DNA of 64,000 nucleotides from Mycolicibacterium peregrinum (GTDB taxonomy: Bacteria; Actinomycetota; Actinomycetes; Mycobacteriales; Mycobacteriaceae). The stretch is from NCBI RefSeq assembly GCF_001665785.1, contig NZ_LZSO01000015.1:1-64000 (forward strand), given 5' to 3'. The translations under genes were made by a program, and so were the position numbers. The notes under the pieces were generated by a model that was given only the letters and a program-made list of their open reading frames with translations, ran no database searches and was not told the origin of the DNA. Shown in pieces: positions 55,761-64,000 of this stretch (position 1 is the first letter of the stretch; each line of letters opens with the position of its first letter).

Positions 55761-56390
55761 TCAGCTGCCCTCGAACTGATTCTGGCCCAACGTATCCACG
55801 AAGGTGGGGCCGCGGAGGTCGAGTTCAGCTCGGTATTCGTCGGCCCAGGTGCCGAATGGCTTGTGTGCCAGGTATTCATTGCGGAACCGGTCGTCCTCGG
55901 AAACCTCGGAAACGCAGAATGACGGAATGGCCAGATCGACAACCGGCCCGCCGCGCTCGACTTCCGAGAGCAATAACGGTGCGTTCCGGCCCAGGAACTG
56001 GTCGATGATCCAGCCGTCCTCGCCGAGCCACATCGAATAGCGAACCTTGGCAACCACATGTTCGGATCGACCGACGATCTGCGCCGCGATCAATGGGTCG
56101 AGTTCGCGTTCGGCCTCGTATCGGGTGCCGCCGACGGCGGGACCTTTCGCAGTCATGGTCCCGAGCGATTCATCTCCCAATGTCGCGACGAGTTCGGCGG
56201 GAGCGCCGCCCAATTCTGCGGGCGCGGGACCCTGGACGCGAACGCGGACCGCATATCCGTCGGAGGCGAACAGATATGCCTGGACGATCAGTGCAGGTGC
56301 GGGATCCGATGCTGCCACTGCGGGCAATTCGCGGACAAAGAACTTCCGCTCGAATTCGAAATCACCGAAACCGGATTCGGACATGCGCAC
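55761..56390 (-). CDS. CYTH/TTM-domain protein
   Basis: A 209-residue protein. FEFERKFFV at 11-19 is the ExExK-like hallmark of CYTH (triphosphate tunnel metalloenzyme) proteins, with the basic/acidic strand pairs YAVRVRVQG, AKGPAVGGTRYEAERELD and KVRYSMWLGEDGWIIDQFLG completing the tunnel. Such enzymes hydrolyse triphosphates or bind polyphosphate; the substrate is not readable. GTG 56390 has AGGAG ten bases upstream; ATG 56384 is an alternative. Confidence 0.75.
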   Translation of the reverse strand: MRMSESGFGDFEFERKFFVRELPAVAASDPAPALIVQAYLFASDGYAVRVRVQGPAPAELGGAPAELVATLGDESLGTMTAKGPAVGGTRYEAERELDPLIAAQIVGRSEHVVAKVRYSMWLGEDGWIIDQFLGRNAPLLLSEVERGGPVVDLAIPSFCVSEVSEDDRFRNEYLAHKPFGTWADEYRAELDLRGPTFVDTLGQNQFEGS

Positions 56391-56421
56391 ACCGTAGCGT
56401 CTCCTGCGCCGAATACGTCGC

Positions 56422-57090
56422 CTATAGCGCGTGAATTCCCTTGTAGAGCACGAGCAGGCCGATCACCACGAGAATGGCGGCAACCAACACGGCGTGGTTG
56501 CGTTCCATCCAGTCTTTGAGCCGGACCAGTGCGGGGTCCAAACGCTCTCCCGACACGGCATAGGCGAGGATCGGTAGCGCGACGGTCGATCCGGCAGCCA
56601 GCACGTAATAGAGCCCTGCTGCCCACACGCCGGGCTGGCCCAGGCCGGCGCTACCGATGGCCAATCCTGCTGCCGCGCAGATGAACAGCACCTTGGGATT
56701 CACCACGGTGAGCACCGCGCCGGCAGCTCCCGCCTTGACCGGCGTGAGCGTGCTGAGCTTGGTCATCCAGCCCGGCATGTGTTCGGATTTGGCCCGGGTG
56801 AGATAGCGGTAGACGCCGAAGGCGATGAGGGCGGCGCCCACCACGATGCGTAGCCACGAGGCCCAGGTCGGGGCTGCGTTGAGCCCGCCGAGCAGGCTGG
56901 AGACGCCGACGAAGATCGTGGTCAGCGCGGCCAGTCCGACGAGCCACCCAGTGAGGAACGCCAGGCCGGCGGGCCGGGGGTGAGGGGTGTGCAGCACCAG
57001 CACTGCGGGGATGATCGACAGCGGTGACAGCGCCACCACCAGTGCCAGTGGGATGAGTTCGGCAAGCACCGAACCCCAGCTTTCTGTCAT
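56422..57090 (-). CDS. GAP-family (Sap/LysE-like) membrane exporter
   Basis: A 222-residue protein with six helices. LIPLALVVALSPLSIIPAVL, GLAFLTGWLVGLAALTTIFV and AVLTVVNPKVLFICAAAGLA match the GAP family, named for the mycobacterial Gap protein needed to move glycopeptidolipid to the surface. ATG 57090 with GAGAGGG upstream; the frame is open to 57120. Cargo unknown, perhaps an envelope lipid. Confidence 0.82.
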   Translation of the reverse strand: MTESWGSVLAELIPLALVVALSPLSIIPAVLVLHTPHPRPAGLAFLTGWLVGLAALTTIFVGVSSLLGGLNAAPTWASWLRIVVGAALIAFGVYRYLTRAKSEHMPGWMTKLSTLTPVKAGAAGAVLTVVNPKVLFICAAAGLAIGSAGLGQPGVWAAGLYYVLAAGSTVALPILAYAVSGERLDPALVRLKDWMERNHAVLVAAILVVIGLLVLYKGIHAL

Positions 57091-57212
57091 TGCCGCCCTC
57101 TCGATGCAGTTCCCGAGCAAAACCTAGCAAGCATCGAGTCACCTGGGAGCCGAGTGCTCACCCGAGTGCTCACCAACGTCCGGTCGCAACGTCGTCGGCG
57201 GCAAGTACCGGG

Positions 57213-57740
57213 TCAGTCGGACCGGAGGTGTCGAGATACCAGGTTGGCTTCGGCGGCTACTGCCTCATCGGGTGTCGGCAGGCTCATCCGCTGGTGAACA
57301 ACCTCCCTGATAGAGTCCGAATCCTGTCCCTGCATCCGCAGTAAACCCGATACGAGTTCATACTGGGCCGACTGTGCTTTCGCAGCTGCTACATCGGCGA
57401 CGGCAAGGATTTCCGCCGCAAGTTCGCTTTCAGTCATTGCTGACGTCTGGGGTGACAGGTCCACTTGATGTATACAGCCGTTGAGTAGCGCGGTCACCGT
57501 GACGGTGCATGATGCGTTGGCTGACGAGAAGGTTATGTCAGGAATGTCTGCAGTTTCGGTGTCTGGATCGGCCTCTTCCCCGTCGGAAGTGGCGCCAGCG
57601 TACTGGGCGTCACTGAACTGATAGTCGAGGGCAGCGAGCCCATCGTCACCGTCATCCTCGTGAGAATCCCCGTCGTCGTAGAGATCGAAAGCACCCAAAC
57701 CCGACTCGTCATCGGCGTACCCGTCGTAATGTCCGGTCAT
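57213..57740 (-). CDS. EspD-like ESX-associated protein
   Basis: A 175-residue protein. The N-terminal 60 residues are very acidic. The core SCTVTVTALLNGCIHQVDLS then MTESELAAEILAVADVAAAK and AQSAQY closely parallels M. tuberculosis EspD, including the AQSAQY segment, and has the YbaB-like fold of that group. EspD stabilises EspA and EspC for ESX-1 secretion. The ATG overlaps the stop of the EspC-like gene (ATGA). Base composition here is lower in GC than the flanks. Confidence 0.8.
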   Translation of the reverse strand: MTGHYDGYADDESGLGAFDLYDDGDSHEDDGDDGLAALDYQFSDAQYAGATSDGEEADPDTETADIPDITFSSANASCTVTVTALLNGCIHQVDLSPQTSAMTESELAAEILAVADVAAAKAQSAQYELVSGLLRMQGQDSDSIREVVHQRMSLPTPDEAVAAEANLVSRHLRSD

Positions 57741-58063
57741 CGCACTCGGGAGCGAATCTCGTCGTTGATCTCGTCGCGATGGTGCTCGTCGACGGTTACA
57801 TATCGCGACGCAGCGGTATTGAGGTTTGCTTCGTGCGCTTGAGAGGTGGTCTCGATTGCGATGCAGGCTTTCCTGCGTGCCTCGGCAACCCTGGCGGCGG
57901 CCGCAGCAGCGGCGCTGCAGGCGCTTCCGTGAGTGCGCTCTACCGCTTGCGCTGTCTGATCGACCAGTGCCGTTGCCTGTGAGACCTGCGCTGCGGCGGT
58001 GGCGTGTTTATTCGCCAGCTCGCGCAAATGATCTGGCGTAATCCACAGTTCGCCCGAGGACAT
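57737..58063 (-). CDS. EspC-like ESX-secreted protein
   Basis: A 108-residue protein of the EspC/DUF2580 type: LWITPDHLRELANKHATAAAQ, then a predicted helical hairpin with THGSACSAAAAAAARVAEAR, comparable to the ITHGPYCS turn of EspC. Needle- or filament-forming EspC partners EspA in ESX-1. Stop and start overlap with the EspD-like gene; nine bases separate it from the EspA-like gene. No linked ESX core genes are present. Confidence 0.78.
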   Translation of the reverse strand: MSSGELWITPDHLRELANKHATAAAQVSQATALVDQTAQAVERTHGSACSAAAAAAARVAEARRKACIAIETTSQAHEANLNTAASRYVTVDEHHRDEINDEIRSRVR

Positions 58064-58072
58064 GGTCTGCTC

Positions 58073-58873
58073 CTACATCTGTGTCGGGTAGCACTCGGCA
58101 GCAATCTGTTCATAGATCATGGCCGCCCCGTCCATGCTCCGTGCGGAGCGTGCGGAATGATCGGACAGTTCGTTCATGTACCAAATGCATGTAGGTACCG
58201 CTACACCCACTACGGACGTCTCTATTCCCATCGAGATGCCCTTGCCGACTCGGGGGATGGCCCTTGCGGCAAGCGCAGGAGCAATGGCGTTCCCCATAAT
58301 TGTGGCGGCGTTGTTGAGGATCCGTCGAGTGTTGTTCACGGCGCCGGCTTCCGACGAGATGGCCATTAGTACGTCAAGGTCCGCATCGGGCATTCTGCGT
58401 GCTCGGCTCTTCTGGGCTTCGTTCGCCGCAGCGTACGCATCGGAGGCATCCCCAAGCCAATTGGCATTGGGGAATGCTGATTCCAGCCCGTCTGCGATCT
58501 CGTTGAAGCGCTGAGCACTCTGGCCGTAGCCGTCGCCATCTTCTGTCTTGTTCGTCCAGCCGCATTGGTATTGCATAGCCAGGACCACGCTCAGGCCGCC
58601 CGCAATGATATGAGTCTGCCTAGCTCGAGGGAGCATGCTTTGCGCAACGGACTCGACTTCTCCGAGGTCGGACGCCGCATTCCACAGCGAGTCGACCCCA
58701 TCCTCCCGGATTGTCTCAATCGTCGAAAAGAGGCTGGATACCGCTTCTCCGGCGTGGCCTACGGGGCCGAACGGGTCGGCCGTCTGCATGAAACGGCCGA
58801 GCTTCTGCATAGCGTCGGTGTATGTGTCGAACAGGCCCACCGGCGAAATCCTCCCTCCGCGTAGACCGACCAT
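58073..58873 (-). CDS. EspA/EspE-like ESX-associated protein
   Basis: A 266-residue protein. The motif FPNANWLGDASDAYAAANEA with the following helical LDVLMAISSEAGAVNNTRRI and LNNAATIM parallels the WxG-like region of EspA (FPGDGWLGSAADKYAGKN). A hydrophobic stretch near 230 (VGVAVPTCIWYM) could be membrane-interacting. It is shorter than EspA (392 residues) and lacks its Gly-rich tail. First gene of an espA-C-D-like unit. The start could be later, at the GTG of SPVGLF. Confidence 0.75.
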   Translation of the reverse strand: MVGLRGGRISPVGLFDTYTDAMQKLGRFMQTADPFGPVGHAGEAVSSLFSTIETIREDGVDSLWNAASDLGEVESVAQSMLPRARQTHIIAGGLSVVLAMQYQCGWTNKTEDGDGYGQSAQRFNEIADGLESAFPNANWLGDASDAYAAANEAQKSRARRMPDADLDVLMAISSEAGAVNNTRRILNNAATIMGNAIAPALAARAIPRVGKGISMGIETSVVGVAVPTCIWYMNELSDHSARSARSMDGAAMIYEQIAAECYPTQM

Positions 58874-58981
58874 ATCAGGGCGTCAAAGTGCAGATATTCA
58901 CCAATTTTCGGTGGATTGCGTACGTTACGGTGGTATCGCGCCGGCGGGTTCGACTCATCGACATGGTGTGGGGAGGGGACC

Positions 58982-59764
58982 ATGACGCTGCCACAGTCAG
59001 GTTGGTTCGCCGACCCGTGGAATGGGGGCCAACTCCGCTACTTCGACGGACGCAGCTGGACTGGCGATGTGGCGGCACCCGAACGAGTAGAGGGCTTCCC
59101 GCTTGGGCAGCGCAGCTTGGTCTTTCGCACGGCGGCCGGGGGGCCGCAGGGGGCACTGTGCTGTTGGGTGACGGGCGATCGTGGTGTGCACGTCGCCACG
59201 ATCAGGTCACGCTCTCGCATTCCGTCGCTCATCGGCAGGGATAGCAGGACACTCGTATTCGACGTGGTGGAGCCCAACGGTGCGCGGATGCTGACTATCA
59301 CGCGGCACGGAGGCGTTCGGGAACTCCGGATCGCGGTTGAGGACCCCGATGGGGCGCATCTAGGTCAATTGCGCCAGATCAGTTCCGCGGGGAGGCAGTT
59401 TCGCACGGGCCAGGTTACGTTTGCAGTGGAAAGTGGACAGCGGCACGTAGCCACCGCTGACCTCGGCTTTCGGTCCAGCGACAACCGATACGCTGATTTC
59501 CAGGAGTCGATTTGTGACACGTCGGGCACAGTCATCGCCACGTTGGAGCGACGGGGGCGGTTCACCGCGAGCCTCGACCTGACCGGTGCCCGCCGCGAGA
59601 GCTCTTTTGCCTACAAATTGGACTGTCCGCTGAGGCTGGCTGAGCCGGTGCCCACCCTTCTGCTGGCTACCGGGTTCTCGTATTACTTGTGTGACCGACT
59701 CGCGGACGGCGGGTTTTTCGGTGCCATCAGCCGGTTCGTCCTTCAACCATCGTGGGAGCGGTAA
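58982..59764 (+). CDS. DUF2510 + phospholipid-scramblase-like protein
   Basis: A 260-residue protein. An N-terminal DUF2510 motif (SGWFADPWNGGQLRYFDGRS) is followed by a beta-rich LURP1/scramblase-like domain of about 190 residues (SLVFRTAAGG, VFDVVEPNGARMLTITRHGG, RRESSFAYKLDCPLRLAEPV). It has a hydrophobic end (ISRFVLQPSW). The ATG at 58982 has GGGGAGGGG upstream. Divergent from the espA-like gene with about 108 bases between starts, suggesting linked expression. Function unknown; lipid binding at the membrane is plausible. Confidence 0.75.
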   Translation: MTLPQSGWFADPWNGGQLRYFDGRSWTGDVAAPERVEGFPLGQRSLVFRTAAGGPQGALCCWVTGDRGVHVATIRSRSRIPSLIGRDSRTLVFDVVEPNGARMLTITRHGGVRELRIAVEDPDGAHLGQLRQISSAGRQFRTGQVTFAVESGQRHVATADLGFRSSDNRYADFQESICDTSGTVIATLERRGRFTASLDLTGARRESSFAYKLDCPLRLAEPVPTLLLATGFSYYLCDRLADGGFFGAISRFVLQPSWER

Positions 59765-59816
59765 TCGCAGACGTCTGGCTGTGGAGGTCGCGCGGCATTG
59801 CGCGAAAATTTCTAAA

Positions 59817-59837
59817 GTTGAGCGGAACAGACTCAAC
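59817..59837. promoter_or_regulatory. HAIR element (HspR operator) upstream of clpB
   Basis: GTTGAG-N9-CTCAAC, a perfect 6-bp dyad of HAIR form. It overlaps the -35 of the SigH-type promoter, so HspR binding would directly block that promoter. Confidence 0.87.
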
Positions 59838-59850
59838 CTTGACTACGTTG
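59824..59850 (+). promoter_or_regulatory. SigH/SigE-type promoter of clpB
   Basis: GGAAC (59824-59828), 18 bases, then GTTG (59847-59850), the same spacing as at dnaK. Confidence 0.7.
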
Positions 59851-59893
59851 TAGATCACGACAAGCATTTTCTCTATCGAAAAAGGGAGGTGTC

Positions 59894-62440
59894 GTGGACT
59901 CGTTCAACCCGACGACCAAGACTCAGGCGGCGCTGACCTCGGCGTTGCAGGCGGCCAGTTCCGCAGGCAACCCGGAGATCCGTCCCGCCCATCTTTTGAT
60001 GGCACTGCTCACCCAGAATGAGGGCATTGCCGCACCCCTGCTCGAGGCCGTCGGCGTGGACCCCGCGACGATTCGTGCGGGAGCGCAACGACTGCTCGAC
60101 CAGTTACCCAGCGCCAGCGGCGCAAGCAGTCAACCCCAACTGAGCCGGGAATCGCTCGCCGCGATCACCACGGCCCAGGGCCTGGCCACCGAGATGGACG
60201 ACGAGTACGTCTCCACCGAACATCTGATGGTCGGCCTGGCCACCGGCGACTCGGAGGTCGCCAAACTGCTGACCGGGCACGGTGCCTCACCCGAGGCGCT
60301 TCGCGAGGCCTTCACCAAGGTGCGCGGCAGTGCCAGGGTCACCAGCCCCGACCCCGAGGGCAGCTACCAGGCGTTGGAGAAGTACTCCACCGATCTGACC
60401 GCTCGCGCCCGGGAAGGCAAGCTCGACCCGGTCATCGGGCGTGACAACGAGATTCGTCGTGTCGTGCAGGTGCTCTCGAGGCGCACGAAGAACAACCCTG
60501 TGCTCATCGGTGAGCCCGGTGTCGGCAAGACCGCCATCGTCGAGGGCCTGGCCCAGCGCATCGTCGCCGGCGATGTCCCGGAAAGCCTGCGCGACAAGAC
60601 CGTCATCTCTCTGGACCTCGGCTCCATGGTCGCAGGTGCGAAGTACCGCGGTGAGTTCGAGGAGCGGCTCAAGGCCGTGCTCGACGACATCAAAGAGTCT
60701 GCCGGGCAGGTCATCACGTTCATCGACGAGCTGCACACCATCGTCGGCGCCGGTGCCACCGGCGAGTCCGCGATGGACGCGGGCAACATGATCAAGCCCA
60801 TGCTCGCCCGTGGTGAACTGCGACTGGTCGGTGCGACCACGCTCGACGAATACCGCAAGTACATCGAGAAGGACGCCGCACTGGAGCGCCGGTTCCAGCA
60901 GGTACTGGTCGGCGAACCGTCCGTCGAAGACACCGTCGGCATCCTGCGCGGACTCAAGGACCGCTACGAGGTGCACCACGGTGTGCGCATCACCGACTCC
61001 GCTCTTGTTGCCGCGGCGACGCTTTCCGATCGCTACATCACCTCGCGGTTCCTGCCGGACAAGGCCATCGACCTGGTCGACGAGGCCGGATCCCGGCTGC
61101 GCATGGAGATCGACTCCCGGCCCGTCGAGATCGACGAGGTCGAGCGGCTGGTCCGCCGCCTCGAGATCGAGGAGATGGCGCTGGAGAAGGAAGAGGACGA
61201 CGCCTCCAAGGAACGCTTGGAGAAGCTGCGCGGTGAGCTTGCCGACTACAAGGAGAAGCTCGCGGAGCTGACGACTCGTTGGCAGAACGAGAAGGGCGCC
61301 ATCGACATCGTCCGTGAGCTCAAGGAGCAGCTGGACACGTTGCGCGGTGAGGCCGACCGGGCCGAGCGTGACGGGGATCTGGCCAAGGCCGCCGAGCTGC
61401 GCTACGGGCGTATCCCGGAGGTCGAGAAGAAGCTCGACGCTGCACTTCCCGTGGCCGAGGCTCGCGAGAACGTGATGCTCAAGGAAGAAGTAGGTCCCGA
61501 CGACATCGCCGAGGTGGTCGAGGCGTGGACCGGTATTCCGGCCGGCCGGATGCTCGAAGGCGAGAGCGCCAAGCTGCTGCGCATGGAGGAGGAGCTGGGC
61601 AAGCGCGTCATCGGCCAGAAGGCTGCGGTGACCGCGGTGTCGGATGCGGTGCGTCGCACCCGGGCCGGGGTGGCCGATCCCAACCGGCCGACGGGTTCGT
61701 TCATGTTCCTGGGCCCGACCGGTGTCGGTAAGACCGAGCTGGCAAAAGCGTTGGCGGAGTTCCTCTTCGACGACGAGCGTGCCATGGTCCGCATCGACAT
61801 GAGCGAGTACGGCGAGAAGCACTCGGTGGCTCGACTGGTCGGTGCGCCTCCGGGATACATCGGCTACGACCAGGGTGGTCAGCTGACCGAAGCGGTGCGG
61901 CGGCGTCCGTACACGGTGGTGCTGTTCGACGAGATCGAAAAGGCCCACCCGGACGTGTTCGACGTGCTGCTGCAGGTGCTCGACGAGGGCCGGTTGACCG
62001 ACGGCCAGGGTCGTACGGTCGACTTCCGCAACACGATCCTGATCCTGACCTCGAACCTGGGTGCCGGTGGCACCGAGGAGCAGGTGATGGCGGCGGTGCG
62101 GGCGGCGTTCAAGCCGGAGTTCATCAACCGGCTCGACGACGTGATCCTGTTCGACGCACTGAATCCCGAGCAGCTGGTGTCGATCGTCGACATCCAGTTG
62201 CAGCAGCTGCAGAAGCGGCTGGGACAGCGCCGGCTCACCCTCGAGGTGTCGCTGCCTGCCAAGACGTGGCTGGCCGAGCGTGGTTTCGACCCGCTCTACG
62301 GTGCCCGCCCGCTGCGCCGCCTGGTGCAGCAGGCCATCGGCGACCAGTTGGCCAAGATGTTGTTGGCCGGCGAGGTGCACGACGGCGACGTGGTGCCCGT
62401 CAACGTCAGCGCGGACGGCGAAGGCCTGACCCTGGGCTGA
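59894..62440 (+). CDS. clpB: ClpB disaggregase
   Basis: An 848-residue AAA+ disaggregase that works with DnaK to rescue aggregated proteins. An N-terminal repeat domain (1-150), AAA1 with GEPGVGKT near 206, the middle coiled coil (about 400-520, [20 protein letters not shown]), and AAA2 with GPTGVGKT near 609 are all intact. GTG start with AAAGGGAGG upstream. In M. tuberculosis this gene is Rv0384c. Controlled by HspR and a SigH-type promoter as judged from the leader. Confidence 0.98.
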   Translation: MDSFNPTTKTQAALTSALQAASSAGNPEIRPAHLLMALLTQNEGIAAPLLEAVGVDPATIRAGAQRLLDQLPSASGASSQPQLSRESLAAITTAQGLATEMDDEYVSTEHLMVGLATGDSEVAKLLTGHGASPEALREAFTKVRGSARVTSPDPEGSYQALEKYSTDLTARAREGKLDPVIGRDNEIRRVVQVLSRRTKNNPVLIGEPGVGKTAIVEGLAQRIVAGDVPESLRDKTVISLDLGSMVAGAKYRGEFEERLKAVLDDIKESAGQVITFIDELHTIVGAGATGESAMDAGNMIKPMLARGELRLVGATTLDEYRKYIEKDAALERRFQQVLVGEPSVEDTVGILRGLKDRYEVHHGVRITDSALVAAATLSDRYITSRFLPDKAIDLVDEAGSRLRMEIDSRPVEIDEVERLVRRLEIEEMALEKEEDDASKERLEKLRGELADYKEKLAELTTRWQNEKGAIDIVRELKEQLDTLRGEADRAERDGDLAKAAELRYGRIPEVEKKLDAALPVAEARENVMLKEEVGPDDIAEVVEAWTGIPAGRMLEGESAKLLRMEEELGKRVIGQKAAVTAVSDAVRRTRAGVADPNRPTGSFMFLGPTGVGKTELAKALAEFLFDDERAMVRIDMSEYGEKHSVARLVGAPPGYIGYDQGGQLTEAVRRRPYTVVLFDEIEKAHPDVFDVLLQVLDEGRLTDGQGRTVDFRNTILILTSNLGAGGTEEQVMAAVRAAFKPEFINRLDDVILFDALNPEQLVSIVDIQLQQLQKRLGQRRLTLEVSLPAKTWLAERGFDPLYGARPLRRLVQQAIGDQLAKMLLAGEVHDGDVVPVNVSADGEGLTLG

Positions 62441-62457
62441 TCCAGCCGCCATTGCCG

Positions 62458-62514
62458 CGAAACGGTATTCCAGCAGAGAAAGTTCGAGAGGACGCCTGCT
62501 GGAATACCGTTTCG
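62458..62514. terminator. Perfect 19-bp inverted repeat between convergent genes
   Basis: Arms 62458-62476 (CGAAACGGTATTCCAGCAG) and 62496-62514 are exact inverted copies with a 19-base loop. It lies between clpB and the convergent DAPDH-like gene and probably serves as a bidirectional terminator. Unusual arm length suggests a dispersed palindromic element like the one at 2310-2379, although the sequences differ. Confidence 0.8.
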
Positions 62515-62530
62515 GCGCGAGAGGTGGGTG

Positions 62531-63610
62531 CTAGATGTTGAACCGGCCGGCGAAGCCTCGCAACGGCACGTCGGCGCTCGTCAACAACCCCGGCGGTGCC
62601 TTGACCACCGACGCGATCGCGTTGAGCGCGGGGAGTCCGGTCACGGTCATGCCGATCGATGCGAATGAGGTCGGATCGGACAGATCCACACCGGGTTTCG
62701 GGAAGATCATGTGCTTGTTGTACACGCACGGATCACCCTTGATCTGGGTGATGTAGCAGCCCTTGATGTCCCAGCTCGGGTCGGTATGCGGGGTCATCTG
62801 CCATTCCAGATGAGTCTCGACGCGCGGGACGCCGTCGACCATGCCCTGGTACTTGATGTAGTTGCCGCCGAGAGATCCCTTGGGCAGCGTGTACCAGCCG
62901 AGGTCGACGTCCTTGGTGCAGGCGCCGAGTTCGTAGGTGAACTTGACCTCGTCGAGTTCAAGCCCGAAGCAGTCGGCCATCATCAGCACGCTGTCGGCGA
63001 ATACCCGGGTGTATTTCTCCAGCTTGCCCGGGATCGAGGGGTCGTCGACGGGCAGACCGTAGCCGACCTCGATCCAGGTGTCCTTGCTGTGATGGCATGA
63101 CACGTCGACGGATTCGATGGTGGTGACATTCTCGATCTCGGCGACGTCGGCGGAGCACACCACGCCCAGGATCTGGTTGAGGCCCGGGTTCATGCCGGTG
63201 CCGTAGAACGTCGACCCACCATTTTCGCACGCTTCGGCGAGCAATTGCGATACCGGCTTGCCGGAGGGGTGCGGGTGATTGGTGTCGCGGTGCCAGCCGG
63301 TGATCCAGTCGGCAGTGGTGACGATATTGATCCCGGCCTCAAGGACTTTCACGTAGAGGTCTTCGTCGGGAAAAACGCCGTGAAAGGTCAGTACGTCCGG
63401 ACGCGCTGCGATGATCTCGTCGATCGAGCCGGTGGCGGTGACCCCGATCGGGTCGACGCCGGCGATCTCGCCGGCGTCACGTCCGACCTTTTCCGGTGTG
63501 TAGCAATGCAATCCGATCAGTTCGAGATCGGGGCGCTGTCCGATGCGTTTGATCATCTCCGTGCCGACATTGCCGGTGGCGACCTGGAAAACCCGGATCT
63601 TCTCGGTCAT
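62531..63610 (-). CDS. DAPDH-like NAD(P)H-dependent reductase
   Basis: A 359-residue protein with an N-terminal Rossmann fold (IRVFQVATGNVGTEMIKRIG) and the dihydrodipicolinate-reductase/diaminopimelate-dehydrogenase-like arrangement, with GTGMNPGLNQIL and a distinct C-terminal domain rich in Trp and Tyr. Mycobacteria carry many such proteins of unknown substrate, often next to oxygenases. The ATG overlaps the stop of the Rieske gene (ATGA), so the reductase and oxygenase are probably functionally linked. Confidence 0.83.
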   Translation of the reverse strand: MTEKIRVFQVATGNVGTEMIKRIGQRPDLELIGLHCYTPEKVGRDAGEIAGVDPIGVTATGSIDEIIAARPDVLTFHGVFPDEDLYVKVLEAGINIVTTADWITGWHRDTNHPHPSGKPVSQLLAEACENGGSTFYGTGMNPGLNQILGVVCSADVAEIENVTTIESVDVSCHHSKDTWIEVGYGLPVDDPSIPGKLEKYTRVFADSVLMMADCFGLELDEVKFTYELGACTKDVDLGWYTLPKGSLGGNYIKYQGMVDGVPRVETHLEWQMTPHTDPSWDIKGCYITQIKGDPCVYNKHMIFPKPGVDLSDPTSFASIGMTVTGLPALNAIASVVKAPPGLLTSADVPLRGFAGRFNI

Positions 63611-64000
63611 AGGGTGTCCTTTTTCCTCACACTTGCCAGGTCTGCGGCACTACCGCCCAGACCGTCCGGATAGAACTGCATGGCCCACTTGCGGATTGCG
63701 GTGAAGCCCTCGTACTCGGCGGTGGCCAGCGCGGGGGGATCGGAGTAGCGCTGGTGTGACCAGATGTGGATGTCCTGGGTGAACTGGCGGATCACCTCGT
63801 CGCCGAATTCGGCGGCGCGCTCGGCGGCGCGTGGTGTGTCCTTGCCGGGGGTTCGGCCGATGTAGACCATGAACCGCACGTCGGAGGTGGACTCGTCCAC
63901 TGGGGTGACCGCGGAAATGGTCCGGTTGTCGATCATGCCCCAGCTCTTGGTCACCGCGATGCCCAGACCGCCGTTGATGGCCTCGACTCCGCTGCGCACG
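63607..64000 (-). CDS. Rieske-type oxygenase, C-terminal part (partial)
   Basis: The last 131 codons of a larger gene that continues past the right edge. RFMVYIGRTPGKDTPRAAER and FTQDIHIWSHQRYSDPPALA, ending with KWAMQFYPDG, resemble the C-terminal catalytic domain of mycobacterial Rieske oxygenases acting on steroid or lipid substrates. The Rieske cluster region would be off the window. The apparent GTG start at 63999 is internal. Confidence 0.7.
   Translation of the reverse strand, partial: VRSGVEAINGGLGIAVTKSWGMIDNRTISAVTPVDESTSDVRFMVYIGRTPGKDTPRAAERAAEFGDEVIRQFTQDIHIWSHQRYSDPPALATAEYEGFTAIRKWAMQFYPDGLGGSAADLASVRKKDTL

Noticed and set aside
60287..62452. 721-codon minus-strand frame across clpB
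   Set aside because: Shadow of clpB; His/Leu/Asp-rich with no motif, no ribosome site.

Overview
The window is about 64 kb of high-GC actinobacterial DNA and reads as a fast-growing Mycolicibacterium-like mycobacterium. Three blocks match Mycobacterium tuberculosis gene order: Rv0337c-Rv0343 (aminotransferase, etfD, iniR, Rv0340-like, iniB, iniA, iniC), Rv0350-Rv0353 (dnaK-grpE-dnaJ1-hspR) and Rv0384c-Rv0385 (clpB, type II flavohemoglobin). The sequence between the blocks is accessory. Gene density is high, starts are often GTG, and many neighbours overlap by ATGA or GTGA. The first 18 bases are not genomic: they match the Tn5/Nextera mosaic end, so the window starts at a contig edge with untrimmed adapter.

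Layout. 1-2.3 kb: truncated membrane protein, alanine/aspartate aminotransferase, small secreted protein. 2.4-5.5 kb: etfD (beta-oxidation electron transfer) with a Lys/Ala/Pro repeat tail and a paired operator upstream. 5.6-19.8 kb: an expanded iniBAC envelope-stress locus. It holds the STAND-type regulator iniR, two membrane-anchored Hsp70-like proteins flanking the block, an IniB-like protein, iniB, two dynamin-like GTPases (iniA, iniC) split by two inverted small membrane genes, and two small single-pass proteins with Thr-rich tails. Three of the anchored proteins share a WYRKP-like box just before the membrane helix. This is the best candidate here for an incompletely described system.

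19.8-37.4 kb: LLM-class oxidoreductase, a 2,501-residue BTAD/cyclase/AAA/TPR regulator with nine NTF2-like modules, a DinB-like protein, a lipoprotein, and a lipid or xenobiotic cluster (SnoaL-like protein, acyl-CoA ligase, WS/DGAT, PucR regulator, two SDRs, lipase). 37.5-43.4 kb: a membrane protein, then a sulfonate-type ABC transporter coupled to an aryl-sulfate sulfotransferase, with a divergent LacI regulator and a perfect palindromic operator. 43.4-47.6 kb: DUF445 and Abi-alpha membrane-associated proteins, a TetR remnant, and a tandem glycine riboswitch in front of L-serine dehydratase.

47.6-62.5 kb: dnaK-grpE-dnaJ-hspR with HAIR operators and a SigH/SigE-type promoter, aldose epimerase, flavohemoglobin, an ABC-2-like membrane protein with a divergent TetR regulator and palindromic operator, CYTH protein, GAP-family exporter, an espA-espC-espD-like ESX-associated cluster with a divergent DUF2510/scramblase-like gene, and clpB carrying the same HAIR and promoter arrangement as dnaK. 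62.5-64 kb: a DAPDH-like reductase coupled to a Rieske oxygenase that runs off the right edge.

The connecting theme is envelope and protein-folding stress: IniR/IniBAC with Hsp70-like membrane proteins on one side, and the HspR/SigH chaperone regulon (DnaK-GrpE-DnaJ, ClpB) on the other. No tRNA, rRNA, CRISPR array or intact insertion sequence was seen.
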